Origin: Mycolicibacillus trivialis
GTDB lineage: Bacteria; Actinomycetota; Actinomycetes; Mycobacteriales; Mycobacteriaceae
Length of the DNA stretch: 64,000 bases
Reading direction: 5' to 3'
NCBI RefSeq assembly: GCF_002102395.1
Contig: NZ_LQPZ01000008.1
Span: forward strand, 248,001-312,000
Positions 42,926 through 57,653 of this stretch are shown piece by piece (position 1 is the stretch's first letter; each line of letters starts with the position of its first letter). Under the pieces are notes generated by a model. It was given only the letters and a program-made list of their open reading frames with translations. It ran no database searches and had not been told where the DNA came from. The translations under genes and the position numbers were made by a program.

Positions 42926-45106
42926 ATGGCTTTCGCAACCGAGCACCCGGTGGTGGCGCACTCGGAGTACCGCCCGGCGGCCGAGGACGTCGCCGCCCTG
43001 GTGCGTACCGGTGGCCGCTTCGAGGTGGTCAGCCCCTACCAGCCGGCCGGGGACCAGCCGGCCGCGATCGATGAACTGGAGCGACGGGTCCGGGCGGGGG
43101 AGAAGGAGGTGGTGCTGCTCGGCGCCACCGGCACCGGGAAGTCGGCGACCACGGCGTGGCTGATCGAGCGGCTGCAGCGGCCCACCCTGGTGATGGCACC
43201 GAACAAGACCCTCGCCGCCCAGCTGGCCAACGAACTGCGGGAGATGTTGCCGCACAACGCAGTCGAGTACTTCGTCTCGTACTACGACTACTACCAGCCG
43301 GAGGCCTACATCGCGGCCACCGACACCTACATCGAGAAGGACAGCTCGATCAACGACGACGTCGAGCGGCTGCGCCACTCGGCCACCTCGAGCCTGCTGT
43401 CCCGCCGCGACGTGGTGGTGGTCGCGTCGGTGTCGTGCATCTACGGTCTGGGCACCCCGCAGTCCTACCTGGACCGGTCGGTGGGCCTGGAGGTGGGCAC
43501 CGAGGTGCCCCGCGACGCCCTGCTGCGGCTGCTGGTCGACGTGCAGTACACCCGCAACGACGTGGCGTTCACCCGCGGCACCTTCCGGGTGCGCGGCGAC
43601 ACCGTCGAGATCATCCCGTCCTACGAGGAGCTCGCGGTCCGCATCGAGTACTTCGGCGACGAGATCGAGGAGCTCTACTACCTGCACCCGCTCACCGGGG
43701 ACGTGATCCGCAAGGTCGACGCGTTGCGCATCTTCCCGGCCACCCACTACGTGGCCGGCCCGGAGCGGATGGCGCAGGCCATCGGCGGGATCGAGGCGGA
43801 GCTGGCCGGGCGGCTGGCCGACCTGGAGAACCGCGGGCAGCTGCTGGAGGCGCAGCGGCTGCGGATGCGCACCGGCTACGACCTGGAGATGATGCGCCAG
43901 GTCGGCTTCTGCTCCGGCATCGAGAACTACTCGCGGCACATCGACGGCCGCGGCCCCGGCAGCCCGCCGGCGACCCTGCTGGATTACTTCCCCGAGGACT
44001 TCCTGCTGGTCATCGACGAGTCGCACGTGACGGTGCCGCAGATCGGCGGCATGTACGAGGGCGACATGTCACGCAAGCGCAACCTCGTCGAGCACGGCTT
44101 CCGGCTGCCGTCGGCCTGCGACAACCGGCCGCTGACCTGGGAGGAGTTCTCCACACGGGTGGGGCAGACGGTGTACCTGTCGGCCACCCCGGGGCCCTAC
44201 GAGCTGGCCCAGACCGGCGGCGAGTTCGTCGAGCAGGTGATCCGCCCGACCGGGCTGGTCGACCCGAAGGTGGTGGTCAAACCGACCACCGGGCAGATCG
44301 ACGACCTGATCGGCGAGATCCGGCAGCGCGCGGACGCCGACGAGCGGGTGCTGGTGACCACGCTGACCAAGAAGATGGCCGAGGACCTCACCGACTACCT
44401 GCTCGAACTGGGCATCCGGGTGCGCTACCTGCACTCCGAGGTCGACACGCTGCGCCGGGTGGAGTTGCTGCGGCAGTTGCGGCTCGGCGAGTACGACGTG
44501 CTGATCGGCATCAACCTGCTGCGGGAGGGGCTGGACCTGCCCGAGGTGTCGCTGGTGGCGATCCTCGACGCCGACAAGGAGGGGTTCCTGCGGTCGTCGC
44601 GCAGCCTCATCCAGACCATCGGCCGCGCCGCCCGCAACGTCTCCGGCGAGGTGCACATGTACGCCGACACCATCACCGATTCGATGCGGGAGGCCATCGA
44701 CGAGACCGAGCGGCGCCGGGCCAAGCAGATCGCCTACAACACCGAGCGCGGCATCGACCCGCAGCCGCTGCGCAAGAAGATCGCCGACATCCTCGACCAG
44801 GTCTACCGGGAGGCCGACGACACCGAAGCCGCCGAGACCGTCGAGGTCGGCGGGTCGGGCCGCAACGCGTCCCGGGGGCGGCGGGCGCAGGGCGAGCCGG
44901 GCCGGGCGGTCAGCGCCGGGGTGATCGAGGGCCGCGACACCGCCAGCATGCCGCGCGCCGAGCTGGCCGACCTGATCAAGGACCTCACCGAGCAGATGAT
45001 GACCGCCGCCCGCGACCTGCAGTTCGAGCTGGCCGCCCGGTTCCGCGACGAGATCGCCGACCTGAAGAAAGAGCTGCGCGGAATGGACGCCGCCGGCCTG
45101 AAGTGA
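42926..45106 (+). CDS. uvrB: UvrABC excision nuclease subunit B
   Basis: A 726-residue DNA helicase-like damage-verification subunit of nucleotide excision repair. It has Walker [12 protein letters not shown], the beta-hairpin [11 protein letters not shown], motif [18 protein letters not shown], motifs [24 protein letters not shown] and QTIGRAARN. The C-terminal UVR domain lies at about 685-722. The first 35 residues are an N-terminal extension before the canonical [10 protein letters not shown]. The stop overlaps the MFS start (GTGA). Confidence 0.95.
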   Translation: MAFATEHPVVAHSEYRPAAEDVAALVRTGGRFEVVSPYQPAGDQPAAIDELERRVRAGEKEVVLLGATGTGKSATTAWLIERLQRPTLVMAPNKTLAAQLANELREMLPHNAVEYFVSYYDYYQPEAYIAATDTYIEKDSSINDDVERLRHSATSSLLSRRDVVVVASVSCIYGLGTPQSYLDRSVGLEVGTEVPRDALLRLLVDVQYTRNDVAFTRGTFRVRGDTVEIIPSYEELAVRIEYFGDEIEELYYLHPLTGDVIRKVDALRIFPATHYVAGPERMAQAIGGIEAELAGRLADLENRGQLLEAQRLRMRTGYDLEMMRQVGFCSGIENYSRHIDGRGPGSPPATLLDYFPEDFLLVIDESHVTVPQIGGMYEGDMSRKRNLVEHGFRLPSACDNRPLTWEEFSTRVGQTVYLSATPGPYELAQTGGEFVEQVIRPTGLVDPKVVVKPTTGQIDDLIGEIRQRADADERVLVTTLTKKMAEDLTDYLLELGIRVRYLHSEVDTLRRVELLRQLRLGEYDVLIGINLLREGLDLPEVSLVAILDADKEGFLRSSRSLIQTIGRAARNVSGEVHMYADTITDSMREAIDETERRRAKQIAYNTERGIDPQPLRKKIADILDQVYREADDTEAAETVEVGGSGRNASRGRRAQGEPGRAVSAGVIEGRDTASMPRAELADLIKDLTEQMMTAARDLQFELAARFRDEIADLKKELRGMDAAGLK

Positions 45107-46491
45107 CCCGGACCGACCTCAAGACCGGCAGCTGGCGTGCGCTGCTGGGCCCCCGCCACCTGGGCACCGCCGTTCTGCTGGCCGGCGGGGTGGCGCTGTG
45201 CGCCACCAACGAGTTCCTCACGATCAGCCTGCTGCCGAGCACGATCGCCGAGATCGGCGGGCACCGGCTCTACGCCTGGGTGACCACGCTGTACCTGGTC
45301 GGGTCGGTGGCGGCGGCGACGACGGTGTCGGCGCTGCTGCGCCGGTTCGGGGCCCGGTCGGCCTTCCTGTCCGGGCTGGCGGTGTTCGGCGCGGGCAGCC
45401 TGGTGTGCGCGGTGGCGCCGACCATGCCGGTGCTGCTGGCCGGCCGCACGGTGCAGGGCGCGGCCGGCGGCCTGCTGGCCGGGCTGGGTTATGCACTGAT
45501 CAGCGTGGCGCTGCCGCGCACGCTGTGGACCCGGGCGTCGGCGTTGGTGTCGGCGATGTGGGGGGTCGCGACCGTGGCCGGCCCGGCCGCCGGCGGACTG
45601 TTCGCCCAGTTCGGGCTGTGGCGGTGGGCGTTCGTGACGATGGTGGCCGCGACCGCGGCGATGGCGGTGCTGGTCCCGCTGGTGCTGCCCGCCGGGCGGG
45701 CGGCCACCGCGGCCGCGCCGGCCCGGATCCCGGTGTGGTCACTGCTGCTGCTCGGAGTGGCGGCCCTGGTGATCAGCGTGGCCGAACTCCCGCGCCACGG
45801 CGCGGTCACCGCCGCGCTGCTGGTCGCCGGCGCCGCCCTGATCGGGCTCTTCGTGCTGGTCGACCGGCGGCTGCCCGCCGCGGTGCTGCCGCCGAGCACG
45901 TTCGGGACCGGTCCGCTGCGCTGGGTGTACCTGACCATGGCGGTGCTGATGAGCGCGGTGATGGTCGAGATGTACGTGCCGCTGTTCGGGCAGCGACTGG
46001 GGCAGCTGACCCCGGTGGCCGCCGGCTTCCTGGGTGCGTCGCTGGCGATCGGGTGGACGGTCAGCGAGGTGGTCAGCGCGTCGTTGCGCAGCGGCCGGGT
46101 CGTGGCGGCGGTGGTGGCGGCGGCACCGCCGGTGGTGGGCGTCGCGCTGGCGGTCGCTGCGTTCACCCGGGTCGAGGGCGGCCCGGCTCGACTGGTGACG
46201 GTGTGGGCGGCGGCGCTGCTGGTCGCCGGGACCGGGATCGGCGCGGCCTGGCCGCACCTGTCGGCGTGGGCGATGAGCTGCGTCGACGACCCCGCCGAAG
46301 GCAGCACCGCGGCCGCGGCGATCAACACCGTGCAGCTGATCGCCGGGGCGTTCGGGGCCGGGCTGGCCGGGGTGGTGGTCAACAATGCGGGCGGCGACGC
46401 CGCGGCGGCGCGCTGGCTGTTCGCGATGTTCGCCGCGCTGGCGGCGGCCGGCGGACTGGCGTCGGTGCGGGCGGCTAGGGCCGCGCGCTGA
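45103..46491 (+). CDS. MFS transporter, putative drug exporter
   Basis: A 462-residue membrane protein with about 12-14 helices, matching Rv1634-type exporters of the DHA2-like group. Visible are [11 protein letters not shown], the [12 protein letters not shown] loop-2/3 motif, [21 protein letters not shown] and [18 protein letters not shown] (motif C-like). The GTG start overlaps the uvrB stop, so it shares the damage-inducible promoter. The substrate is unknown. Confidence 0.88.
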   Translation: MTRTDLKTGSWRALLGPRHLGTAVLLAGGVALCATNEFLTISLLPSTIAEIGGHRLYAWVTTLYLVGSVAAATTVSALLRRFGARSAFLSGLAVFGAGSLVCAVAPTMPVLLAGRTVQGAAGGLLAGLGYALISVALPRTLWTRASALVSAMWGVATVAGPAAGGLFAQFGLWRWAFVTMVAATAAMAVLVPLVLPAGRAATAAAPARIPVWSLLLLGVAALVISVAELPRHGAVTAALLVAGAALIGLFVLVDRRLPAAVLPPSTFGTGPLRWVYLTMAVLMSAVMVEMYVPLFGQRLGQLTPVAAGFLGASLAIGWTVSEVVSASLRSGRVVAAVVAAAPPVVGVALAVAAFTRVEGGPARLVTVWAAALLVAGTGIGAAWPHLSAWAMSCVDDPAEGSTAAAAINTVQLIAGAFGAGLAGVVVNNAGGDAAAARWLFAMFAALAAAGGLASVRAARAAR

Positions 46492-46617
46492 CCGCCGTGG
46501 CGGCGATCACTGTCGGCAACCTCACGTCGCGGTATTTGCGCCGCTGGGAGGGGCCGGGCCGGGCGGCACGGCGGTAGCTGTGTCGCCAATCGCACCCCCG
46601 CGGCCGCCCGGAGGCGC

Positions 46618-46623
46618 TAATGT
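46618..46623 (+). promoter_or_regulatory. -10 box of the universal stress protein gene
   Basis: TAATGT would start transcription about 40 nt before the ATG, leaving room for the GGAGGG site. The rest of the 178-nt gap after the MFS gene holds only short GC repeats. Confidence 0.4.
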
Positions 46624-46669
46624 CGCGGTGGCTTGCTTCTGACCTGCTTTGGACAACTGGAGGGTATGG

Positions 46670-47116
46670 ATGAGCGGTTACAAGACCGTGGTGGTCGGCA
46701 CCGACGGCTCCGATTCGTCGCTGCGTGCGGTCGAGCGCGCCGGGATGCTCGCGTCCGGCCCGGAGTCGCGGCTGATCGTGGCGACCGCCTACTTCCCGAC
46801 ATCCGGTGACGCCCGGGCCGCCGACGTGCTCGGCGAGGAGGGCTACAAGGTCTCCGGCAACGCCCCGGTCTACGACATCCTGCGGGAAGCCGAGACCCGG
46901 GCCCGCAACGCCGGCGCCACCAACATCGAGCAACGCTCGGTGGAGGGCGCCCCGGTGGACGCGCTGGTCGATCTGGCCGCCGAGGTCAAAGCCGACCTGC
47001 TGGTGGTCGGTGACGTGGGCCTGAGCACGATCGCGGGCCGGCTGCTGGGCTCGGTGCCCGCCAACGTGGCGCGGCGGGCCAAGCTCGACGTACTCATCGT
47101 GCACACCACCAGCTGA
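46670..47116 (+). CDS. Universal stress protein (Rv1636/TB15.3-like)
   Basis: A 148-residue single-domain Usp protein. The N-terminal strand KTVVVGTDGSDSS, the middle DLLVVGDVG and the C-terminal loop GRLLGSVPANVARRAKLDVLIVH contain the nucleotide-binding G-x2-G-x9-G-S/T pattern. The M. tuberculosis homologue binds cAMP, which fits a window carrying two class III cyclases. ATG at 46670 follows GGAGGG by 5 nt. Confidence 0.92.
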   Translation: MSGYKTVVVGTDGSDSSLRAVERAGMLASGPESRLIVATAYFPTSGDARAADVLGEEGYKVSGNAPVYDILREAETRARNAGATNIEQRSVEGAPVDALVDLAAEVKADLLVVGDVGLSTIAGRLLGSVPANVARRAKLDVLIVHTTS

Positions 47117-47117
47117 G

Positions 47118-47795
47118 TCACCAGCCGCGTTCGCGCCACTCCGCCAGGTGCGGACGCTCGGCGCCCAGCGTGGTGTCGTCGCCGTGGCCGGGGTAGACCA
47201 CGGTGGAGTCCGGGTAGACGTCGAACAGGTGGGTCTGCACGTCGCCGAGCAGCTGCTCGAAGGCGCCCGGCTCCCAGGTCTTGCCGACCCCGCCGGGGAA
47301 CAGGCAGTCCCCGGTGAACAGCTGGGTCACCCCGCCGACCGGGTCGCCGCTCAGCGCCAGCGCGACCGATCCGGGCGTGTGGCCGCGCAGGTGGATGACG
47401 TCGAACACCAGCTCACCGATGGTGATGGTGTCACCGTCGGCCAGGAACCGGTCCGGGCGCAGCGGCAGCGGCTCGGCGTCGATCTGGTGCGCGGCGGTGG
47501 GGGCGCCGGTCGCCGCGGCCACCGCCTCCAGCGCCTGCCAGTGGTCGAAGTGCTGGTGGGTGGTGACGATCAGCACCACGTCCGGGGCGTGCGCACCGAC
47601 CACGGCGGTGAGCAGGTCCGCGTCGTTGGCCGCGTCGATGAGCAGGGTCTTGCCGGTGGCCGTGCAGGTCACCAGGTAGGCGTTGTTGTCCATCGGCCCG
47701 ACCGAGGCCTTGATGATCGTGGCGCCGGGCAGGGTGCGGCGCGCGGCGGTGCCGGGCTCGACATGGCCGGTGTAGGTGTCGGTCAAGGCAGTCAT
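47118..47795 (-). CDS. Metallo-beta-lactamase fold hydrolase (glyoxalase II-like)
   Basis: A 225-residue hydrolase with the metal motif THQHFDH, later [18 protein letters not shown] and the final YPGHGDDTT histidine. It matches Rv1637c in position. It is probably a thioester hydrolase of the glyoxalase II group; mycothiol conjugates would be the expected class of substrate in mycobacteria, but this is inference. Only 1 bp separates its stop from that of the universal stress protein gene. Confidence 0.88.
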   Translation of the reverse strand: MTALTDTYTGHVEPGTAARRTLPGATIIKASVGPMDNNAYLVTCTATGKTLLIDAANDADLLTAVVGAHAPDVVLIVTTHQHFDHWQALEAVAAATGAPTAAHQIDAEPLPLRPDRFLADGDTITIGELVFDVIHLRGHTPGSVALALSGDPVGGVTQLFTGDCLFPGGVGKTWEPGAFEQLLGDVQTHLFDVYPDSTVVYPGHGDDTTLGAERPHLAEWRERGW

Positions 47796-47824
47796 GTCTG
47801 CCACCGTACTGGCCGCGAACAGCG

Positions 47825-47847
47825 ATGTCGGAGATGCCGCATAACAT
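47825..47847 (+). promoter_or_regulatory. uvrA promoter, RecA-NDp/PafBC type, leaderless
   Basis: ATGTCGGAG (47825-47833), 8 bp, then TAACAT (47842-47847), then 7 nt to the ATG at 47855. This supports MADRL as the start rather than the in-frame ATG at 47846, which lies inside the -10 box. Confidence 0.65.
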
Positions 47848-47854
47848 GGGTCCA

Positions 47855-50744
<2,890 letters not shown>

Positions 50745-50755
<11 letters not shown>

Positions 50756-51167
50756 GCGCGCGGTCCCGGTAGCGCACCATCAGCTGCCAGTAGCCCATGG
50801 TCAGCCCCATCGCCACGGCCAGCGCGGCCGCGGTCGCCACCGGCCGGCGACGCCGTGCGGCGACCAGCCCCAGCACGGTGGCCGCGCTGGCGGCCATCGA
50901 CACGAGCAGCGCACCGTCGCGCGGCCGCTCGGTGATCCACCGCTCCTCACCGAGCATCGCCCGCGTCGACCAGGCGCGGGTGTCGGCGGGCGGCGGGAAG
51001 AGCACCGGGTTGACGGCGAACCACACCGCGACCGCCGCGGCGTGACGGCGGCTGCGGGTCCAGACCGGCAGCGCGATCAACGGCGTGGTGGCCCACCTGC
51101 TCCAGGCGCTCCACGGGTTGGCGTGCCGGGCGAACACCGCCCGGCGCAGCACGGCGATCCGGTTCAT
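50745..51167 (-). CDS. DUF6653-like membrane protein
   Basis: A 140-residue protein with the start ATG overlapping the upstream stop (ATGA). It opens with a basic, Trp-rich region ([13 protein letters not shown]), followed by a helix around 45-60 ([16 protein letters not shown]) and two C-terminal hydrophobic segments (about 88-120). This resembles the actinobacterial DUF6653 family, of unknown function. Its last 11 bp overlap the end of uvrA on the other strand. Confidence 0.7.
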
Positions 51168-52468
51168 CGCGGCGGCCATGCGGGCAACGGTATCCGGGGC
51201 ACGGCCGGGGTGCCCAGTACTCCGGCCAACCAGGGCAGCGCGGTGCGGAACGCCTGCGCCGCGTAGGGCCAGTCGTGGTGGCCGGGTTGGACCACCACCG
51301 CACAGTCGATGCCGTGGTCGCGGCCGAGGGTGCACAGTTGTTCGGCGGCCCGGGTCTGCTCGGCGGTGCCGCCGGGCACGGTGAACCAGCCGGCCACGTC
51401 GCGGTAGCGGCCGTGCCGGGTGATCACGGTGGCCGGGTCGAACGCCGCCCACGCCTCGGCATCACCGCCGAACAGCCGGTCGATGGTCTGCTCGCGGGTG
51501 CCGGTGTTGGGGCCGCGGTCCCCGGCGATGTCGACGAAGGCGCGGAACCGGTCGGGGTGCATCACGGTGAGGTTCAGCGCGCAGGTCCCGCCCATCGACC
51601 AGCCGGCCACGCCCCAGTTCGCCCGGTCGGCGCTCACCGCGAACTCGTCGATCAGGAACGGGACCACGTCGTCGGTGAGGTGGTCGGCGGCGTTGCCGCG
51701 CGGGCCGTTGACGCACTCGGTGTCGGTGTTGAACGAGCCGCCGGAGTCGACGAACACCAGCACCGGGGCGTTGCCGTCGTGCCCGGCGGCGAACGCGTCG
51801 ACGGTGGCGATCGCGTCGCCGGCGCGCAGCCAGTCGGCCGGGGTGTTGAACTCGCCGCCGATCATCATCACCACCGGCAGCGCGGGCCGCGGCGCGCTGA
51901 ACCAGGCCGGCGGCAGGTAGACCAGTTCGCCGCGGTGCTTGAAGCCCGAGGCGTCGGCCGGGATCGTCACCGGCACCACCACCCCGGCGGCCGGGACGGT
52001 GCCCGCGGCGGCCATCGCCTCCGCGGTGGCCCGGTCGGTCTGGCCGGGCAGCGGCCCCGCGGTCAACTGGTTCCAGGCCGTCTGCACGGTGGGGAAGTAG
52101 CCCACCCACCGGTTCAGCGCCAGCAACGCGGCGAGCAGGCACAGCGGGATCGCGAGCAACGCCGCCGCGCGCCGCCACCAGGCGGTAGCGGGCCAGCCGG
52201 CCACCGCCACGGTGGCGGCCACGACGGTCAGCGCGATCCAGACCCACAGCCCGGCCGGCGCCGGGTCCTCGGCCAGCCCGGCCACCCTCAGGTAGCCCCA
52301 GACCCCGGCGGCGGCGAGCGCACCGGCCAGCGCGGCCGCCGGCAGCCGGCGCCACCGCCAGCGCCGGGTCCGCCACCCGGTCCCGGCCAGCAGCGCGGTC
52401 GCTGCGACCGCCTGCACGGTCAGCGGCAGCCAGCCGTGCATCAGCGAGGTGTGCCCGCTGCCGATCAA
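51164..52468 (-). CDS. Membrane-anchored esterase D/mycolyltransferase-fold protein
   Basis: A 434-residue protein with four N-terminal membrane helices (about 10-125). An extracytoplasmic alpha/beta hydrolase domain of the esterase D/antigen 85 type follows: [18 protein letters not shown], nucleophile elbow VAGWSMGG, and QPGHHDWP with the catalytic His. It matches Rv1639c by position. The TTG start at 52468 overlaps the lysX stop as TTGA; ATG at 52441 is the alternative. A cell-envelope lipid substrate is likely but unproven. Confidence 0.83.
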   Translation of the reverse strand: MIGSGHTSLMHGWLPLTVQAVAATALLAGTGWRTRRWRWRRLPAAALAGALAAAGVWGYLRVAGLAEDPAPAGLWVWIALTVVAATVAVAGWPATAWWRRAAALLAIPLCLLAALLALNRWVGYFPTVQTAWNQLTAGPLPGQTDRATAEAMAAAGTVPAAGVVVPVTIPADASGFKHRGELVYLPPAWFSAPRPALPVVMMIGGEFNTPADWLRAGDAIATVDAFAAGHDGNAPVLVFVDSGGSFNTDTECVNGPRGNAADHLTDDVVPFLIDEFAVSADRANWGVAGWSMGGTCALNLTVMHPDRFRAFVDIAGDRGPNTGTREQTIDRLFGGDAEAWAAFDPATVITRHGRYRDVAGWFTVPGGTAEQTRAAEQLCTLGRDHGIDCAVVVQPGHHDWPYAAQAFRTALPWLAGVLGTPAVPRIPLPAWPPR

Positions 52469-55400
52469 CGCGGCTTGGCCAGCGGGAACGGCAGCGTCTC
52501 GCGGATGCTGCGGCCGGTGATCAGCATGACGACCCGGTCGACGCCCATACCCAGCCCGCCGGTGGGCGGCATCGCGTACTCCATCGCCTGCAGGAAGTCC
52601 TCGTCGAGTTCCATCGCCTCCGGGTCACCGCCGGCGGCCAGCAGCGACTGCCGCTGCAGCCGGCGCCGCTGTTCGACCGGGTCGGTCAGCTCGCTGTAGG
52701 CGGTGCCCAGCTCCACTCCCCAGGCGACCAGGTCCCAGCGCTCGGCGACGCCGGGGCGGGACCGGTGCGGGCGGGTCAGCGGCGAGACCGAGGTGGGGAA
52801 GTCGGTGTAGAAGGTGGGCGCCTCGGTGCGGGCCTCGACCAGGTGCTCGTAGAGTTCGAGCACCACCGCGCCGGCGTCCCAGTGCCGCTGGTAGCCGATC
52901 CCGGCCGCGTCGCAGAGCCGGCGCAGGACGGCCAGCGGCGTCTCCGGGTCGATCGCCTCGCCGAGCGCCGCCGACACCGCGTCGTGCACGGTGCGCACCG
53001 GCCAGTCCCCGCCGATGTCGACCGGTTCCGGCCCGCCCGGCCCGGCCCGCAGCACCACACACTCGCCGTGGGTGGCGCGCGCGGCGTTCTGGATGAGCTC
53101 GCGGGCACCGTCGATCCAGGTTCGGTAGTCGGCGTGCGCCTGGTAGGCCTCCAACAGAGTGAACTCCGGATTGTGGCTGAAGTCGACCCCCTCGTTGCGG
53201 AAGGCGCGGCCCAGCTCGAACACCCGCTCCACCCCGCCGACGCAGAGCCGTTTGAGGTAGAGCTCCGGGGCGATGCGCAGGTAGAGATCCAGGTTGTAGG
53301 CGTTGATGTGGGTGACGAAGGGGCGGGCGTTGGCGCCGCCGTGCACCTGCTGCAGGATCGGGGTCTCCACCTCGAGGAATCCCTTGGCGTACAGGGTGTC
53401 GCGGATCGCGCGCAGCACCTGGCTGCGGGCGGTGATCAGCGCCCGGGAGTCGGTGTTGGTCGCCAGGTCGAGGTAGCGCTGCCGCACCCGGGCCTCCGGG
53501 TCGGTCAGTCCCTGCCATTTGTCCGGCAGCGGGTGCAGGCATTTACCGAGCAGCCGCCAGCCGGTGGTCAGCAGCGAGCGGGTGCCGTTGCGGCTGAACC
53601 CCGGTGCGCCGCTGACCTCGATGAGGTCGCCGAGGTCGACGGTGGTGGAGAACTCGGCGATCCGGTCGCGGGAGAGCCGGTCGGCCGCCAGCAGCAGCTG
53701 GATCTCCCCGGACCAGTCCCGCAGCTGTGCGAAGAGCACGCCGCCGTGGTCGCGCATCCGCAGCACCCGCCCGGAGACCGTGACGGTTCGGCCGTCGTCG
53801 TCGGCCAGGGCGGCGGCGACGGTGGTGCTCGGCGGGCTACCCACCGGGTACGGGTCGATCTGCGCGGTTCGCAGCGCGGCGAGCTTGGCCAGCCGCACCC
53901 GCACCTGCTCGGGCAGCCGGTTCGGGGCGTCGATCTGTTCGTCGCCGCCGGGCGGCTCGTCCCGGCCGGCGGCCACGGTCTGCGCCGGCGCCGAGGTGTG
54001 CTGACCGGTGTGCCGGTTGCGCCGGGAGAACGGCAGGACGAGAAAGCCTTCGGCGATCACCGAGGCCACCCCGACCCGCGGGATCATCCGGGCGTCGGCA
54101 TAGCAGGCGTAGCGCGGCACCCACTGCGGCAGGTATTTCATGTTGGAGCGGTACAGCGTCTCCAGCTGCCACCACCGAGAGAAGAACCGCAGCAGGCCGC
54201 GCCACAGCCGCGCGACCGGTCCGGCGCCGAGCTGGGCGCCCTGCTCGAACGCGGCGCGGAACATGGCGAAGTTCAGCGAGATCCGGGCGACGCCGATCTC
54301 GCCGCCGCGCAACGCGAGCTCGCTGACCATCAGCTCGATGGTGCCGTTGGGGGAGTGCGGCGACCGCCGCATCACATCCAGGGAGACCCCGGTGGTGCCC
54401 CACGGCACCAGCGACAGCAGCGCGGCCACCGTGCCGTCCCGGTTGACGGCCTCCACCAGCAGGCAGTCACCGTCGGCGGGGTCGCCAAGCCGGCCCAGCG
54501 CCATCGAGAAGCCGCGTTCGGTGTCGGTGTCGCGCCACCGGTCCGCCCGGGCGATCACATCGGCCATCTCCGCGGGGGCCAGTTCGTGGTGACGGCGGAT
54601 GCGCACGCTGAGTCCGCCGCGGCGGGCCCGGGTGACCGCCTGGCGCACCCCGCGCATGTCGGCGCCGGAGAGCCGGAAGTCCGCGGTGTGCAGGATCGCT
54701 TCGTCGCCGAGTTCCAGGGCGCTGAGCCCGGCGTCGCGGTAGGCGTGGGCGCCCGCGGCTCCCGCGCCCATCACCCCCGGCGCCCACCCGTAGGCGCGGC
54801 ACAGCTGCAGCCAGGCCGCGATCGCCTGCGGCCAGGCCCGCGGATCGCCGACCGGGTCGCCACTGGCCAGGCAGACCCCGACCTCCACCCGGTAGGTGAT
54901 CGCGGCGCGCCCGCTCGGGGCGAACACCACCGCCTTGTCCCGGCGGGTGGCGAAGTAGCCCAGCGAGTCGTTCTTGCCGTACCGCTCCAGCAGCCCGCGG
55001 ATGGCGGTCTCGTCGTCGGCGGTGAGCGCGTTGCCGGCGCGCTGGGACTGGAACAGCACGATCGCGGCGGCGATCAACGCCAGCGCGCCGAAGAGGCCGG
55101 CGGCGGCGTTGAGCACCACGTGCGGATGCCCGGTGAAGACGTGGGCCGGCGCCACCGAGAATCCGCTGACCCGGTTGAGCGCGTAGAGCAGCCGGTGTTC
55201 GGGGACCAGCGTGTCCGGGTACAGCTCCAGCAACCCCCAGGTCACCGCGGTGCCGATGGCCAGGCCCGCCACCACCACCGCGGCGGCCTTGAGCAGGGCG
55301 CCGCGCCGGACCTTGGCCCAGAACTGGCCGTAGGCCGCCACCAGCACCGCGAGCGCCGCCAGGTGGACGGCCACGCCCAGCCCGTCGCCGAGATAGCGGG

Positions 55401-55737
55401 GCCAGGTGGTGTCGCGCCAGATCAGATCGTGGACGTTCCAGACGGTCGCGCAGACCAGGTACAGCGTCAGCACCCACCAGGCGATGCGTTTCCGGGCGGC
55501 CAGCGCGCCGGCCAGCAACGCCAGCACGAACGACCAGGCGAAGCTGGTGTCGGGGAAGTTGAACAGGAAGTCGTTGACGAAGGCGCGGGGAACCTCGATG
55601 ACCCAACGCACCAGCGGGGAGACGCTGGCCAGCAGCGACAGCGTCGCGATGACGCCGATGACCCAACCGGCCACCGTCGGGACCCGCGCGAAACGGCCGG
55701 CGGGTTGGTGCAGCCGGCGCGGCGCGGTGACCGTCAT
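52465..55737 (-). CDS. lysX: Bifunctional lysyl-phosphatidylglycerol synthase/lysyl-tRNA synthetase (LysX)
   Basis: It makes lysyl-phosphatidylglycerol, which protects against cationic peptides. The 1090-residue protein has an N-terminal MprF-like membrane part (about seven helices, 1-240) and a DUF2156 aminoacyl-transfer domain (about 245-560). A class II lysyl-tRNA synthetase follows (OB-fold from ~640, [26 protein letters not shown] motif 2 region split by normal spacing, [12 protein letters not shown] motif 3). The OB and catalytic domains lack a housekeeping N-terminal extension, as in other LysX proteins. Confidence 0.93.
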   Translation of the reverse strand: MTVTAPRRLHQPAGRFARVPTVAGWVIGVIATLSLLASVSPLVRWVIEVPRAFVNDFLFNFPDTSFAWSFVLALLAGALAARKRIAWWVLTLYLVCATVWNVHDLIWRDTTWPRYLGDGLGVAVHLAALAVLVAAYGQFWAKVRRGALLKAAAVVVAGLAIGTAVTWGLLELYPDTLVPEHRLLYALNRVSGFSVAPAHVFTGHPHVVLNAAAGLFGALALIAAAIVLFQSQRAGNALTADDETAIRGLLERYGKNDSLGYFATRRDKAVVFAPSGRAAITYRVEVGVCLASGDPVGDPRAWPQAIAAWLQLCRAYGWAPGVMGAGAAGAHAYRDAGLSALELGDEAILHTADFRLSGADMRGVRQAVTRARRGGLSVRIRRHHELAPAEMADVIARADRWRDTDTERGFSMALGRLGDPADGDCLLVEAVNRDGTVAALLSLVPWGTTGVSLDVMRRSPHSPNGTIELMVSELALRGGEIGVARISLNFAMFRAAFEQGAQLGAGPVARLWRGLLRFFSRWWQLETLYRSNMKYLPQWVPRYACYADARMIPRVGVASVIAEGFLVLPFSRRNRHTGQHTSAPAQTVAAGRDEPPGGDEQIDAPNRLPEQVRVRLAKLAALRTAQIDPYPVGSPPSTTVAAALADDDGRTVTVSGRVLRMRDHGGVLFAQLRDWSGEIQLLLAADRLSRDRIAEFSTTVDLGDLIEVSGAPGFSRNGTRSLLTTGWRLLGKCLHPLPDKWQGLTDPEARVRQRYLDLATNTDSRALITARSQVLRAIRDTLYAKGFLEVETPILQQVHGGANARPFVTHINAYNLDLYLRIAPELYLKRLCVGGVERVFELGRAFRNEGVDFSHNPEFTLLEAYQAHADYRTWIDGARELIQNAARATHGECVVLRAGPGGPEPVDIGGDWPVRTVHDAVSAALGEAIDPETPLAVLRRLCDAAGIGYQRHWDAGAVVLELYEHLVEARTEAPTFYTDFPTSVSPLTRPHRSRPGVAERWDLVAWGVELGTAYSELTDPVEQRRRLQRQSLLAAGGDPEAMELDEDFLQAMEYAMPPTGGLGMGVDRVVMLITGRSIRETLPFPLAKPR

Positions 55738-55745
55738 AGCCGGTC

Positions 55746-55751
55746 AGGATA
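55746..55751 (-). promoter_or_regulatory. -10 box of lysX
   Basis: TATCCT on the - strand ends 8 nt before the lysX ATG, so the transcript has almost no leader. No -35 is evident. Confidence 0.4.
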
Positions 55752-55790
55752 GGCGCTCAAGCTGGCAGAATCCTCACCGACGCGACCGGA

Positions 55791-56141
55791 TCAGCCGACC
55801 GAGCCGGTGTAGTTCTCGCCGGGGCCGCGGCCCGGGTCGTCGGGGTAGGCGCTGGCCTCCCGGAACGCGTGCTGCAGGCTGCGCAGTCCCTCGCGCAGCG
55901 GCCCGGCGTGCACGCCGAGGTATTCGGCGCTGGAGGTGACCAGCCCGGCCAGCGCGGTGATCAGCCGGCGCGCCTCGTCGAGGTCGCGCTGCGGGGCTTC
56001 GTCGGGATCCTCGGCCGCGAGGCCGAGTTTCTCCGCGGCGGCGCTCATCAGCATCACCGCCGCCCGGGTGATCACTTCGATCGCGGGGATCTCGGCGAGT
56101 TCGCGGACCGGTCCGCTCGCGTCGGGCAAGGCATCGTCCAT
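55791..56141 (-). CDS. DUF1844-family protein
   Basis: A 116-residue protein with the full DUF1844 pattern: IPAIEVITRAAVMLMSAAAEKLGL, DLDEARRLITALAGLV and PLREGLRSLQHAFREAS. Its function is unknown; the gene is widely found next to infC in actinobacteria. It is divergent from infC and shares the 250-bp control region. Confidence 0.85.
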   Translation of the reverse strand: MDDALPDASGPVRELAEIPAIEVITRAAVMLMSAAAEKLGLAAEDPDEAPQRDLDEARRLITALAGLVTSSAEYLGVHAGPLREGLRSLQHAFREASAYPDDPGRGPGENYTGSVG

Positions 56142-56147
56142 GCCTGC

Positions 56148-56153
56148 TAGACT
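56148..56153 (+). promoter_or_regulatory. -10 box of the infC operon
   Basis: TAGACT gives a start near 56160 and thus a leader of about 235 nt before infC. Confidence 0.45.
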
Positions 56154-56159
56154 GACACG

Positions 56160-56393
56160 TGCGACCGTCCCGGCGAACGCCGGGGACAGCAAGTGGAGTC
56201 CCACTCCCACCGTTGGCCGCATGCGGCACAACGGTCCGGTCACCGGCAATCGTTCCGGTGCTGCGCAGCGCGCGCAGGCGGCCTCGGGCCGCGATCGGTC
56301 GGCTTTGGGCCCTGCTTCGTGCAGGGCTTTTCTGCTGATGGGATGGTATTTCGCCGGCTGGGTCGCCAGCCGACAACTACCAAGGGAGGGCCC
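56160..56393 (+). promoter_or_regulatory. Long structured leader of infC-rpmI-rplT
   Basis: The leader holds successive stem-loops: GTCCCGGC/GCCGGGGAC around GAAC (56167-56187), GTGGAGT/ACTCCCAC (from 56193), and an intrinsic-terminator-like hairpin at 56309-56333 about 60 nt before the start codon. Such leaders control IF3/L35/L20 operons by L20 or IF3 feedback in other bacteria. A GTG at 56193 opens a frame that continues into infC; it is probably not used for IF3 but could be a leader ORF. Confidence 0.55.
56309..56333 (+). terminator. Attenuator-like intrinsic terminator in the infC leader
   Basis: GCCCTGC-TTCGT-GCAGGGC followed by TTTTCT: a 7-bp GC stem with a 5-nt loop and a U-rich tail. 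Canonical U-tract terminators are rare in this window, which makes this one stand out. Confidence 0.65.
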
Positions 56394-56981
<588 letters not shown>

Positions 56982-57016
56982 CCGCACCGACCAACCGACC
57001 GCAGAACTGAGGAACC

Positions 57017-57211
57017 ATGCCCAAGGCGAAATCCCACAGCGGCGCATCGAAGCGCTTCCGCCGCACCGGAACCGGCAAGATCGTGCGCCAGAAGGCCAAC
57101 CGGCGCCACCTGCTGGAGCACAAACCCTCCAAGCGCACCCGCCGGCTCGACGGCCGCACCACGGTGTCGGACGCCGACACCGCCCGCGTCAACAAGATGC
57201 TGAACGGCTGA
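57017..57211 (+). CDS. rpmI: 50S ribosomal protein L35
   Basis: A 64-residue, very basic protein of standard length with [15 protein letters not shown] and [11 protein letters not shown]. It lies between infC and rplT as usual; GAGGAACC precedes the ATG. Confidence 0.96.
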   Translation: MPKAKSHSGASKRFRRTGTGKIVRQKANRRHLLEHKPSKRTRRLDGRTTVSDADTARVNKMLNG

Positions 57212-57263
57212 CCACCGGTCCACGCCGACACCACCCCGTACCGACACGAACAGGAACACACTC

Positions 57264-57653
57264 ATGGCACGCGTGAAGCGGGCGGTCAACGCCCACAAGA
57301 AGCGCCGCAGCGTCCTCAAGGCCTCGAAGGGCTACCGCGGCCAGCGGTCCCGGCTGTACCGCAAGGCCAAGGAACAGCAGCTGCACTCGCTGAACTACGC
57401 CTTCCGTGACCGGCGCGCCCGCAAGGGCGAATTCCGCAAGCTGTGGATCTCCCGGATCAACGCCGCCGCCCGGGCCAACGACATCACCTACAACCGGCTC
57501 ATCCAGGGCCTCAAGGCCGCCGGGGTCGAGGTCGACCGGAAGAACCTGGCGGAGATCGCGGTCAGCGACCCGCAGGCGTTCACCGCGCTGGTCGACGTCG
57601 CCCGGGCCGCGCTGCCCGCCGACGTCAACGCGCCGTCCGGCGAGGCCGCCTGA
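57264..57653 (+). CDS. rplT: 50S ribosomal protein L20
   Basis: A 129-residue protein with [32 protein letters not shown] and [16 protein letters not shown]20 binds 23S rRNA early in assembly and is the usual feedback repressor of its operon. Its TGA overlaps the probable CTG start of tsnR. Confidence 0.96.
   Translation: MARVKRAVNAHKKRRSVLKASKGYRGQRSRLYRKAKEQQLHSLNYAFRDRRARKGEFRKLWISRINAAARANDITYNRLIQGLKAAGVEVDRKNLAEIAVSDPQAFTALVDVARAALPADVNAPSGEAA

Noticed and set aside
56193..56393. N-terminal extension of IF3 from GTG 56193
   Set aside because: The extension encodes a terminator hairpin and unrelated residues. IF3 homology begins at the ATT with a strong ribosome-binding site.
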